DNA from: Bryobacteraceae bacterium
GTDB taxonomy: Bacteria; Acidobacteriota; Terriglobia; Bryobacterales; Bryobacteraceae
Assembly (NCBI GenBank): GCA_026129905.1
Contig: JAHCHE010000002.1
Span: 310,001 to 374,000, forward strand
DNA length: 64,000 nucleotides
Reading direction: 5' to 3'
The translations under genes were made by a program, and so were the position numbers. Below the pieces are notes generated by a model that saw only the letters and a program-made list of their open reading frames with translations, had not been told where the DNA came from and did no database searches. Shown here piece after piece: positions 33,927-40,427 of the stretch; positions within the stretch are counted from its first letter, which is position 1; each line of letters opens with the position of its first letter.

Positions 33927-35801
33927 TCAGGGCAGCGAGAATGCCACCAGCTTGCCGGTGAACGTAAGGTCGTACTTGTTGCCGCCCCCGGCCGCGATCA
34001 CCACGAACTGCTTCTTCGACTTCGGCCCGAGGTAGGTTGCCGGCGTGGCCATGCCGCTGGCCGGCAGCCTGGTCATCCACAACTCCTCGCCGGTGTCCTT
34101 GTCGAACGCCCGGAACTTCCGGTCGTTGGTGGCGCCGATGAAGACCAGCCCGCCCGCGGTCACAATGGGTCCGCCGATGTTCGGCGCACCCGTCTTCGGA
34201 ACGCCTTTCGCCGTCAGTTCGTCGAATTCTCCAAGCGTCACGCGCCAGCGGAACTCGCCGCTGTTCAGATCGATGGCCGTCAACGAACCCCACGGCGGCT
34301 TTTGGCACGGATACAATTTCGAATCCCAGAAGAACTCGTACTTCACCGCGCGGAGGCGGTAGGGCAGCGTCGCCTCCTCGTCGCGCCGCACCATGCGGAA
34401 CAGGCCGCCCACGTCCATCGAGTTGATGAACAGCAGCGTGCTCCGGGGATCGAAGGCCGCGCCGCCCCAGTTGGCGCCGCCGTTCAAGCCGGGAAACAGC
34501 ACCGTCGGCTTCTCGTGCATCGGGTGGAACAGCGGTTCTCCGAACACCGCGCCCTTCGTCATCTCGAGACACTCGGCTCGCGACTCCGGCGTCACCTCAG
34601 TGATCTCGTCCTCGTCCATCGCCTGGCGCGCGAACGGCGGAGGCTTGAGCGGGAACGGCTGCGTCGGCCAGGAGTGCTCGCCCTCGAGTTCGCTCGCGGG
34701 CACTTCCCGCTCCTCGACCTCGAACAACGGCTTGCCCGTCGTCCGATCGAGCAGGAAAAGGAATCCCTGCTTGGTTACCAGAGCCACCGCCGGCGTCTCC
34801 CGCCCGTCGCGCTGCACCGTGACCAAGGCCGGCTGCGCCGGCAGGTCCCAATCCCAAAGGTCATGGTGGATTGTCTGGTAGTGCCACACGCGCTCGCCCG
34901 TTTCGCAGTTGAGCGCCACGACGCTGTTACCGAACAGGTTGGCCCCTTTGCGGTCGCCGCCGTAGAAATCGTACGCGGGCGAGGTGATCGGCAGGAAAAC
35001 CATCTTGCGCTTCTCGTCCACGCTCAGCACGGACCAGGCGTTTGTCCCACCGCGCTTTTCCCACGACTTGCCCTCCCACGTGTCGTTGCCGAATTCGCCC
35101 GGTCGGGGCACGGTATGGAAGCGCCACAGAAGCTTGCCCGTCCTCGCGTCGAGCCCCCGCACCTGGCCGCTGGGACCTTGCGGCTCGCCGTCCGGCACCA
35201 GGCCTCCCGCCACCACGACGTCGCCGCAGACCGCCACCGGCGATGTTAGCCGGTAGTAACCGCGCTCGAAACCCTCGACCACGTCCTTGGCCAGGTCCAC
35301 CATTCCTCCCGCGCCGAAGGAGGCGTCCGGCGTTCCCGTCCGCGCGTCGATGGAATGCAGCCGCCCCTCCAGGTCACCCAGGAAAAGGCGCCGCCGCTTC
35401 CCGTCGCTCCAGTAAGCGACGCCGCGGTTGACAAAGAGGTTGAGCCGGACGTTCCGATCGATCTTCGGATCGAAAACCCAGAGCTTGCGCCCCGTCTCCG
35501 GATCGAGCGCGAACAGCCGCGAGAACGGCGAGGTCACGTACATCACTCCGTCCACTACCAGCGGCGTCGCTTGAAACGCGGAGCGGCTCGGATAGGTTTT
35601 TCCGTCGCTGAGATCGCCCGTGTCGAACTCCCAGGCTACGCGCAACGAGCCGACGTTCTTTTTCGTGATCTGGTCGAGCGGCGAGTATTTCATGCCGCCG
35701 CTATCGCCGCCCCAGTGTCTCCACTCCTGTCCTTGAGCGCATTCGTTCGCTGGACCAAGCCAGGCGATCGACAGCAACGCCCCCGCCAGAGTTCTTCGCA
35801 T
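33927..35801 (-). CDS. PQQ-dependent dehydrogenase (glucose/alcohol type quinoprotein)
   Basis: A periplasmic quinoprotein of 624 residues with a signal peptide. It has the eight-bladed propeller of PQQ enzymes: W-x-x-W-G-G-D near the start, then Y-S-P-L-D-Q-I, A-T-P-L-V-V-D-G, L-F-A-L-D-P-E-T-G, H-D-L-W-D-W-D (near 300), L-D-R-T-T-G-K-P-L-F, and late blades G-G-L-V-F-I-G-A-T and F-R-A-F-D-K-D-T-G. No cytochrome c domain is fused, and none of the membrane helices of Gcd are present. ATG 35801 is chosen for its GGGAGC Shine-Dalgarno; the earlier ATG is not a leader. Its co-transcribed pentaheme cytochrome should accept the electrons. The substrate is undetermined. Confidence 0.92.
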   Translation of the reverse strand: MRRTLAGALLSIAWLGPANECAQGQEWRHWGGDSGGMKYSPLDQITKKNVGSLRVAWEFDTGDLSDGKTYPSRSAFQATPLVVDGVMYVTSPFSRLFALDPETGRKLWVFDPKIDRNVRLNLFVNRGVAYWSDGKRRRLFLGDLEGRLHSIDARTGTPDASFGAGGMVDLAKDVVEGFERGYYRLTSPVAVCGDVVVAGGLVPDGEPQGPSGQVRGLDARTGKLLWRFHTVPRPGEFGNDTWEGKSWEKRGGTNAWSVLSVDEKRKMVFLPITSPAYDFYGGDRKGANLFGNSVVALNCETGERVWHYQTIHHDLWDWDLPAQPALVTVQRDGRETPAVALVTKQGFLFLLDRTTGKPLFEVEEREVPASELEGEHSWPTQPFPLKPPPFARQAMDEDEITEVTPESRAECLEMTKGAVFGEPLFHPMHEKPTVLFPGLNGGANWGGAAFDPRSTLLFINSMDVGGLFRMVRRDEEATLPYRLRAVKYEFFWDSKLYPCQKPPWGSLTAIDLNSGEFRWRVTLGEFDELTAKGVPKTGAPNIGGPIVTAGGLVFIGATNDRKFRAFDKDTGEELWMTRLPASGMATPATYLGPKSKKQFVVIAAGGGNKYDLTFTGKLVAFSLP

Positions 35802-35899
35802 CCGTTGCTCCCGTTCAGCCGGCCGCGCTGGAATTGTCGATTCCGTCGAGGATCGGACAGCGGCCACGCCGGCGGGCCTTGCGACCCGCTAACGTAGAA

Positions 35900-36820
35900 T
35901 CATAACCCGCTGAACAGGGTCTTCAGGCTCTCGCGGAACTGGATGACCGCCGGACCGAGCGTCACCAGCAACACGACGGGAAAGATCAGAAAGAACACCG
36001 GCAGTACAAGCTTCGCGCCCAATTTCCGCGCCGCTTCCTGGGCCCGGTGCCGGTTGCGCGTCCGCAGATAGCGGCTGTGCGTGCGCAGCGCGGGGCCGAG
36101 GCTGGTCCCGAAGCGCTCCGCGTCGATCAGCAGCGCGGTCAGTTTCCCGAGTTCCGCGTCGGGGCTCCGCGCGGCGAGATGGCGCAGCGCTTCCTGACGG
36201 CTTTTTCCGGCTCGCATCTCCAGCCGCGCGAACAGGAACTCCTCGCACAGGTCCGGATAGGCCATCCCCAGCGCCTTCGCCACTTCGTGCAGCGACTGAT
36301 CCAGCGATTGCCCCGCCTCCAGCGCCAGTACCAGCAGGTCGAGCGCCGGCGGAATGCCTCGGCGGATGCGCCGGGCGCGCGCCCGTATCCGGGCCTCCAG
36401 CGCCCGGTCCGGCAGCAGGTAGCCGAACCCCGCGCCGCAAAGCACGGGAATCAGGGTGGAGACCGTCTCCCCGTGGGCGAGCAGGACGGTCCATCCCACG
36501 ATCCCGGCTAGCGCCAGACCGCTGGCCACGCGAATGCCGTGGAACATCGTCACCGCCGAGGGCCACCGATAGCCGGCCAGCAGCAGACGTTTCCGCAGCG
36601 TCGCCTGTTCGGCAACCGGATTCGGGATCGCCTCGCCGATCCGGTTGAACGCCCGCGAGATGATTGCCCGCGGCGCCTCAGTCGGCGCCTCCGTGCTCTC
36701 GAACTCGGTCCCGGCCCCGGCGCGCCGCGGCTTTCGATACACCGCCAGGTAGCCTGCCACCACCGTGGCGAACATCACGGTAGCGAAAAAAACGCCCGGC
36801 AGCCAGTGCGCCCAGTTCAT
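35900..36820 (-). CDS. tadC: Tad/Flp pilus inner-membrane protein TadC
   Basis: Type II secretion F-domain protein of the tight-adherence pilus platform (306 residues). It has an N-terminal membrane segment, a pair of helices near 100-140 and a C-terminal helix pair. The cytoplasmic domain around residue 155 reads R-R-G-I-P-P-A-L-D-L-L-V-L-A-L-E-A-G, with S-L-D-Q-S-L after it, the TadC hallmark. ATG 36820 overlaps the tadB stop (ATGA). The long frame upstream lies inside tadB and is not used. It pairs with TadB, but the rest of the system is absent here. Confidence 0.92.
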   Translation of the reverse strand: MNWAHWLPGVFFATVMFATVVAGYLAVYRKPRRAGAGTEFESTEAPTEAPRAIISRAFNRIGEAIPNPVAEQATLRKRLLLAGYRWPSAVTMFHGIRVASGLALAGIVGWTVLLAHGETVSTLIPVLCGAGFGYLLPDRALEARIRARARRIRRGIPPALDLLVLALEAGQSLDQSLHEVAKALGMAYPDLCEEFLFARLEMRAGKSRQEALRHLAARSPDAELGKLTALLIDAERFGTSLGPALRTHSRYLRTRNRHRAQEAARKLGAKLVLPVFFLIFPVVLLVTLGPAVIQFRESLKTLFSGL

Positions 36821-37803
36821 AGGCTGATGTCCACCAGTTTCCGGATCAGCAGGTGCGCCGCCGCCACGCTCATGCCAGCGGCCACCGCCAGGTCCTTGCC
36901 CAGCGGGTGAGCCAGAAATGAATCGAAGTAACCGGGGTTCAACGTCAACATGAGCGCGCAGATCAAAATCGGAATGACAGTCAACAATCGCCCCGTGAAT
37001 CTGCCGTGCGCCGCGATGGAACGCACCTCGCTGCGCAGCGATTCGGAATCCCGCAGCGTCTCGGCCAGCCGCGCCAGCACTTCGTTCAGTCTCCCGCCGG
37101 CCCGGTTCTGGAGTTTGATCGCCGCCGCGAAGATGCTGACTTCGACCAACGGCGCCCGCGCCACCAGGTTGTCCAGCGCCTCTTCCCACGAACGGCCGAA
37201 TCGCCGTTCCTCCACCAGCGTCCGCAACTCGCCCGCCAGCGGCTCCGGGCATTCCGACGCCACGATCTCCAGCGCCGCCGCAAGCGTGTTGCCCGCCCGC
37301 ATGGCGCGCGCCAGCGAGTCCAGCGCGTCGGAAAACTGGTCCTCCATCCGGTCGAGCCGTCTACGCCGCGCTTGCAAAACGTAGCCATAAGGCAACAGCG
37401 TTCCCCCTACGCTTCCCGCGGCGCTCACCAGAAACGACGTCCCGGCCACGTGCGCCAGGCAGGCGTAACTCACCGCGCCCGCCAGCAACATCGATGCGGT
37501 CAGCCGCCCTACCGACCACCGGATCCCAGCCTGCCGTAGCCGGGCCTTCATCACGTTCACGTAATCCACTTTGGCCAGCAGACGCGCCCACACGGAAATC
37601 GTGCTCAGGGAATCGGTTTTCAACAGCCGGTTCGGTTCTACCCAGTCGATCACCGCCGCGGCGTTTGCCCGTCCCTCGCCTAGCCCGGAGTTCCATGAAC
37701 TTCGGCCTAGCAGCGTGCGCCGTCTCAGCAAGAGCCAACATCCCACCATGGCCGCCGACGTCAGCGCCAGCGTCGCCAGGAAGAATAACAGCGTCAGAAG
37801 CAT
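36817..37803 (-). CDS. tadB: Tad/Flp pilus inner-membrane protein TadB
   Basis: A 328-residue T2SSF-domain membrane protein. It has an N-terminal helix, a charged region, two helices near 100-140 and two at the C terminus. The F-domain core is L-D-S-L-A-R-A-M-R-A-G-N-T-L-A-A-A-L-E near 170, a typical TadB sequence, followed by S-L-R-S-E-V-R-S-I-A-A-H-G-R near 265. It starts 22 bases after cpaB and overlaps tadC. With TadC it forms the inner-membrane platform that the TadA ATPase normally drives; no TadA gene lies in this window. Confidence 0.92.
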   Translation of the reverse strand: MLLTLLFFLATLALTSAAMVGCWLLLRRRTLLGRSSWNSGLGEGRANAAAVIDWVEPNRLLKTDSLSTISVWARLLAKVDYVNVMKARLRQAGIRWSVGRLTASMLLAGAVSYACLAHVAGTSFLVSAAGSVGGTLLPYGYVLQARRRRLDRMEDQFSDALDSLARAMRAGNTLAAALEIVASECPEPLAGELRTLVEERRFGRSWEEALDNLVARAPLVEVSIFAAAIKLQNRAGGRLNEVLARLAETLRDSESLRSEVRSIAAHGRFTGRLLTVIPILICALMLTLNPGYFDSFLAHPLGKDLAVAAGMSVAAAHLLIRKLVDISL

Positions 37804-37825
37804 CGGCGTCGTCCCGCCTCAGCGT

Positions 37826-38392
37826 CTAGCGGCGCGCCGCCGCCGCCGGTTTCTCGTCCGGCCTCGCCGCTGTTAACGCGGTCAATTCGAGGCTTTTGCG
37901 CTCGGAAATCTCGGCGTCCTTGGGATGCCTCAGCAGCAGCCGGATTCGCGCCGCGGTGTCCGCCAGCCCCAACGCGTCGGCTTCATCGGGCCGGGCCAGC
38001 AGCGTCACCACCGGCGCGGACGGCCGTTCCCCAGGCGCGCCGTCGTCGGACCGGAATACTTCCAGGTTCTGCGCTACGGTCCGAAGCGCCGTGCCCGGCG
38101 GGTTTCCCGCCAGCGAGTAGACCATCTGCACGTCTACGCGATGCCCCGGCCTCAACAGCCGCACCACGCCGCTCGAATCGACGACGTGTACCGATACCGC
38201 CCGCATGCCGCTCGGAATTCCGAGGGCGTCGCCCGGCCGCTCCGCCTGCGCCTCCGCCGTCTCCGCGCTCTCCTGGAGCCGGTTCACTACCAAGCCGTAG
38301 AACAGCCCGGTCGATAACACGGCGACTGCCGCGGCCACTCCAAGCAAGGTGAACAGTTCTTTCCGCGTGCCCATTCGCCTTCCTATCGTCAT
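37826..38392 (-). CDS. cpaB: Flp pilus assembly protein CpaB
   Basis: A single membrane helix near the N terminus (T-L-L-G-V-A-A-A-V-A-V-L-S-T-G-L-F-Y) leads into a periplasmic SAF-like domain. The conserved segment is G-M-R-A-V-S-V-H-V, followed by V-V-R-L-L-R-P-G-H-R-V-D-V, the RcpC/CpaB signature. At 188 residues it is shorter than the usual 230-280, lacking most of the first SAF subdomain. It heads the three-gene minus-strand unit. A further ATG seven codons inside (M-G-T-R-K) is an alternative start. Confidence 0.88.
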   Translation of the reverse strand: MTIGRRMGTRKELFTLLGVAAAVAVLSTGLFYGLVVNRLQESAETAEAQAERPGDALGIPSGMRAVSVHVVDSSGVVRLLRPGHRVDVQMVYSLAGNPPGTALRTVAQNLEVFRSDDGAPGERPSAPVVTLLARPDEADALGLADTAARIRLLLRHPKDAEISERKSLELTALTAARPDEKPAAAARR

Positions 38393-38418
38393 CTTTTCGC
38401 CGTTTCAGTAGTGCGTGG

Positions 38419-38424
38419 TACAAT
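38419..38424 (+). promoter_or_regulatory. -10 box (TACAAT) for the metallo-beta-lactamase-fold gene
   Basis: TACAAT lies 27 bases upstream of ATG 38452, with a clear Shine-Dalgarno GGAGG at 38442-38446. Unlike many genes here, this one has a normal leader. Confidence 0.5.
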
Positions 38425-38451
38425 CGACCCACTCTGATCCCGGAGGACCTG

Positions 38452-39399
38452 ATGAAACCCCGAAGAACCTGGCTCCTGCTCGTGTTTGCGACGCTCGCCC
38501 TCGTGCCGCTCCTCTCCCCGCAGCCGGGGACGCTCAAGGAGATCGCCCCCGGCGTCTGGTTCCGCGAAGGTGAAATCGAGGACCAGGGCCACTGCAACAA
38601 CGTCATCATCGAGATGAAGGACTACCTCGTCGTCATCGACGCCAACTTCCCTAGCGGCGCCCGTCTCGTGCTGGCCGACGCGAAGAGGGTCTCGAAGAAG
38701 CCGGTGAAGTACGTCTTCGACACCCACCACCACGGCGACCACGCGTACGGCAACCCCGTCTGGACCAAAGCGGGCGCTACGACCCTGGCCCACGCCGGCG
38801 TGGTCGACGAGATGAAGCGGTACGAGCCCTCGCGTTGGCGCGACGCCGCCAAGGAGCGCAAGGACGTGGGTGAACTCGGCCTCTCCGAAGCCGAGCCTCC
38901 CCGGCAGACCTTCGACCGCAGCCCCTACGTGCTCGACGACGGGTCGCGCCGGGTCGAATTCCACCACTTCGGCTGGGCGCACACCCGCGGCGACGGCTTC
39001 GCCTACCTGCCGAACGAGAAGATCCTCTGCACCGGCGACGCCATCGTCAACGGCCCGTGGAACTACACGGGCGACGGCAACGTCGGCGGCTGGCCGAAAG
39101 TGATCGAACAGGCGCAGAAGCTGGAGATCGCCCGCGTCCTTCCCGGCCATGGCCCCCCCGCCGGCAGGGAGGTCATGGAAGGGCAAAAGCAGTTCTTCAT
39201 CGAACTGCGCAAGGCGGCCTCGAAAGCAACGAAGCTGCAAGACCTGGTAACGCTGAAGGACGGCAAGCCCGGCGAAGCCGTGGCGAAACTCCCCGCGAAC
39301 GTCCAGAAATGGGTCGGCCCCTTCCATGCCGACCAGCTTCGCGACGCCTTCGAGGAAGTCCGCCAGGGCAAGCCCCGCGGCGACCTGAAGCTCGACTAA
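38452..39399 (+). CDS. Exported metallo-beta-lactamase-fold hydrolase
   Basis: A signal peptide (W-L-L-L-V-F-A-T-L-A-L-V) precedes an MBL-fold enzyme of 315 residues. The zinc motif T-H-H-H-G-D-H (near 92-98) is present, along with the later ligands in W-A-H-T-R-G-D (H near 178), C-T-G-D-A-I (D near 198) and P-G-H-G-P-P (H near 232). Family members act as lactonases, glyoxalase II-like or quinoprotein-linked SoxH-like hydrolases. The early E-I-A-P-G-V-W segment resembles the last group. It is divergent from cpaB. The substrate cannot be assigned. Confidence 0.9.
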   Translation: MKPRRTWLLLVFATLALVPLLSPQPGTLKEIAPGVWFREGEIEDQGHCNNVIIEMKDYLVVIDANFPSGARLVLADAKRVSKKPVKYVFDTHHHGDHAYGNPVWTKAGATTLAHAGVVDEMKRYEPSRWRDAAKERKDVGELGLSEAEPPRQTFDRSPYVLDDGSRRVEFHHFGWAHTRGDGFAYLPNEKILCTGDAIVNGPWNYTGDGNVGGWPKVIEQAQKLEIARVLPGHGPPAGREVMEGQKQFFIELRKAASKATKLQDLVTLKDGKPGEAVAKLPANVQKWVGPFHADQLRDAFEEVRQGKPRGDLKLD

Positions 39400-39411
39400 G
39401 TACTCTTGTTC

Positions 39412-39426
39412 GGAATTACGGTGACG
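39412..39426 (+). repeat. Dispersed 15-mer GGAAYTACGGTGACG, copy 2
   Basis: GGAATTACGGTGACG, matching copy 1 at 9675-9689 at 14 of 15 positions. It stands 13 bases after the stop of the metallo-hydrolase gene and 11 bases before the hairpin cluster. Confidence 0.55.
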
Positions 39427-39437
39427 TATCCAGCACC

Positions 39438-39533
39438 GTGGGGCAGCTCCTTGAGCTGCGGCGGGCCCTCGGCCCGCCTCCGTGTGGGCGGCCTGAGAGG
39501 CCGCCGCAGGCCGCGGGCCTGCCCCCCCACATC
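39438..39533 (+). repeat. Four-hairpin cloverleaf-like palindrome cluster
   Basis: Consecutive perfect stems: GCAGCTC/GAGCTGC (39443-39459), GGCGGGCC/GGCCCGCC (39460-39478), GGCGGCC/GGCCGCC (39487-39505) and GCAGGCC/GGCCTGC (39506-39522). An outer pair is formed by GTGGGGCAG at 39438 and CTGCCCCCCCAC ending near 39530, with three extra Cs. Such compact cloverleaf elements resemble REP/MITE-like intergenic repeats. Confidence 0.7.
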
Positions 39534-39731
39534 ACATGCGAATCGGATACGCAGCCGTATTTGTGAAACTCTGTACTGAGCGCCCTCCGGCCACGAATGG
39601 GGACGTATTCCCCGCGGCGTTGAGATACTGGCCGGTGTGATCGCGAACTACCGCTCGCCGGGATCGCGGGCGCGTGACGCGCTCATGGTCGCGTCTCGGA
39701 TCACCATGAGAAGGCCAGGCCACTCAATCCG

Positions 39732-39980
39732 TCAGCGGCCCAGAGCCGACAGCGGCGTCACTTGCTCCTCGGCCAACTCGGCGGCATAGTCGAGGCAAGC
39801 CATGATATCCGCGCGGTCGAGCGAAGGATACTCGGCCAGCAGGTCTTCCACGGCGTCGCCATTCGCCAGCATGCGGACGATCTGGTGGACGGGAATCCGC
39901 GTGCCCTTCACGCACGCCTGGCCGTGGCAGATGTTTGGGTCGATTGATATCCTCTCGAACAGCGCCTTCGTGGCCTCCAC
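39732..39980 (-). CDS. DUF433-family antitoxin-like protein, orphan
   Basis: An 82-residue DUF433 protein: R-I-S-I-D-P-N-I-C-H-G-Q-A-C-V-K-G-T-R-I-P-V is the signature, followed by V-E-D-L-L-A-E-Y-P-S-L-D and an A-C-L-D-Y-A-A end. Such proteins are VapB45-like antitoxins, usually followed by a DUF5615 PIN-type toxin gene. GTG 39980 is the chosen start because TAAACT (39990-39985, minus strand) sits directly before it. The following DNA (39400-39731) has no toxin frame, so it is an orphan or the toxin has been lost. Confidence 0.82.
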   Translation of the reverse strand: MEATKALFERISIDPNICHGQACVKGTRIPVHQIVRMLANGDAVEDLLAEYPSLDRADIMACLDYAAELAEEQVTPLSALGR

Positions 39981-40058
39981 AATCAGTTTACTCCAGGGCA
40001 GCCTTTGCTCCTGCACGGCTTCCCCGCCCGCCAACCGCGCCCCGCGAAGGTCGCGTGG

Positions 40059-40064
40059 TAAACT
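40059..40064 (+). promoter_or_regulatory. -10 box (TAAACT), extended TGG form, before nuoA
   Basis: TGGTAAACT ends six bases before ATG 40071, so transcription should start at the ATG itself. The divergent DUF433 gene has the same TAAACT in the same relation to its GTG. Confidence 0.45.
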
Positions 40065-40070
40065 GGCTCC

Positions 40071-40427
40071 ATGCCGGAAGGCTACGTCCCGTTTTTCATC
40101 TTCGTCGCGGCGGCCGTCGGGTTCGTCCTGACGATGCTGCTGGTGGCCAAGATCCTGCGCCCGTCCTCTCCGTTCGCGACAAAACTGGAGGCGTACGAGT
40201 GCGGCATCCGGGCAGCCACCACCGCGCGCGGGCGATACGCCGTCCGGTACTACATCATCGCGATCCTGTTCGTGATTTTCGACGTGGAGACGGTATTTCT
40301 TTTCCCATGGGCGGTACGCTACAAAGTTCTCGGCTGGTTTGGCGTCGTGGAAGTCGCCGTTTTTCTCGCCATTCTGATCGTCGGCTACATCTGGGCTTAC
40401 AAGAAGGGCGCCCTCGAGTGGGTGTGA
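40071..40427 (+). CDS. nuoA: NADH-quinone oxidoreductase subunit A
   Basis: Small membrane subunit of complex I, 118 residues with three transmembrane helices. The conserved middle reads K-L-E-A-Y-E-C-G-I, then R-Y-Y-I-I-A-I-L-F-V-I-F-D-V-E-T-V-F-L-F-P-W-A, which is diagnostic. The gene stands alone, with no nuoB-N in the window; the next gene is an unrelated secreted protein overlapping its stop by four bases (GTGA). Either the complex I genes are split in this genome, or this is a second, isolated nuoA copy. Confidence 0.95.
   Translation: MPEGYVPFFIFVAAAVGFVLTMLLVAKILRPSSPFATKLEAYECGIRAATTARGRYAVRYYIIAILFVIFDVETVFLFPWAVRYKVLGWFGVVEVAVFLAILIVGYIWAYKKGALEWV

Larger units (their letters stand above)
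39400..39731. other. Gene-free region holding a hairpin-rich repeat
   Basis: Between a plus-strand gene end and a minus-strand gene end. It holds the second GGAAYTACGGTGACG motif, a cluster of four hairpins, and then 190 bases (39540-39731) in which I see nothing coding and only short palindromes such as ATCCGAGAC / TCATGGT-type pairs. Confidence 0.5.

Noticed and set aside
39438-39533. A tRNA-like cloverleaf
   Set aside because: The stems are four consecutive hairpins with 2-5 base loops and none of the tRNA invariant positions (no T-loop GTTCR, no anticodon loop of 7).
39532-39723. Minus-strand frame of 63 codons next to the DUF433 gene as a toxin
   Set aside because: It shows none of the acidic residues or the fold pattern of DUF5615/PIN toxins and contains mostly arginine and serine.
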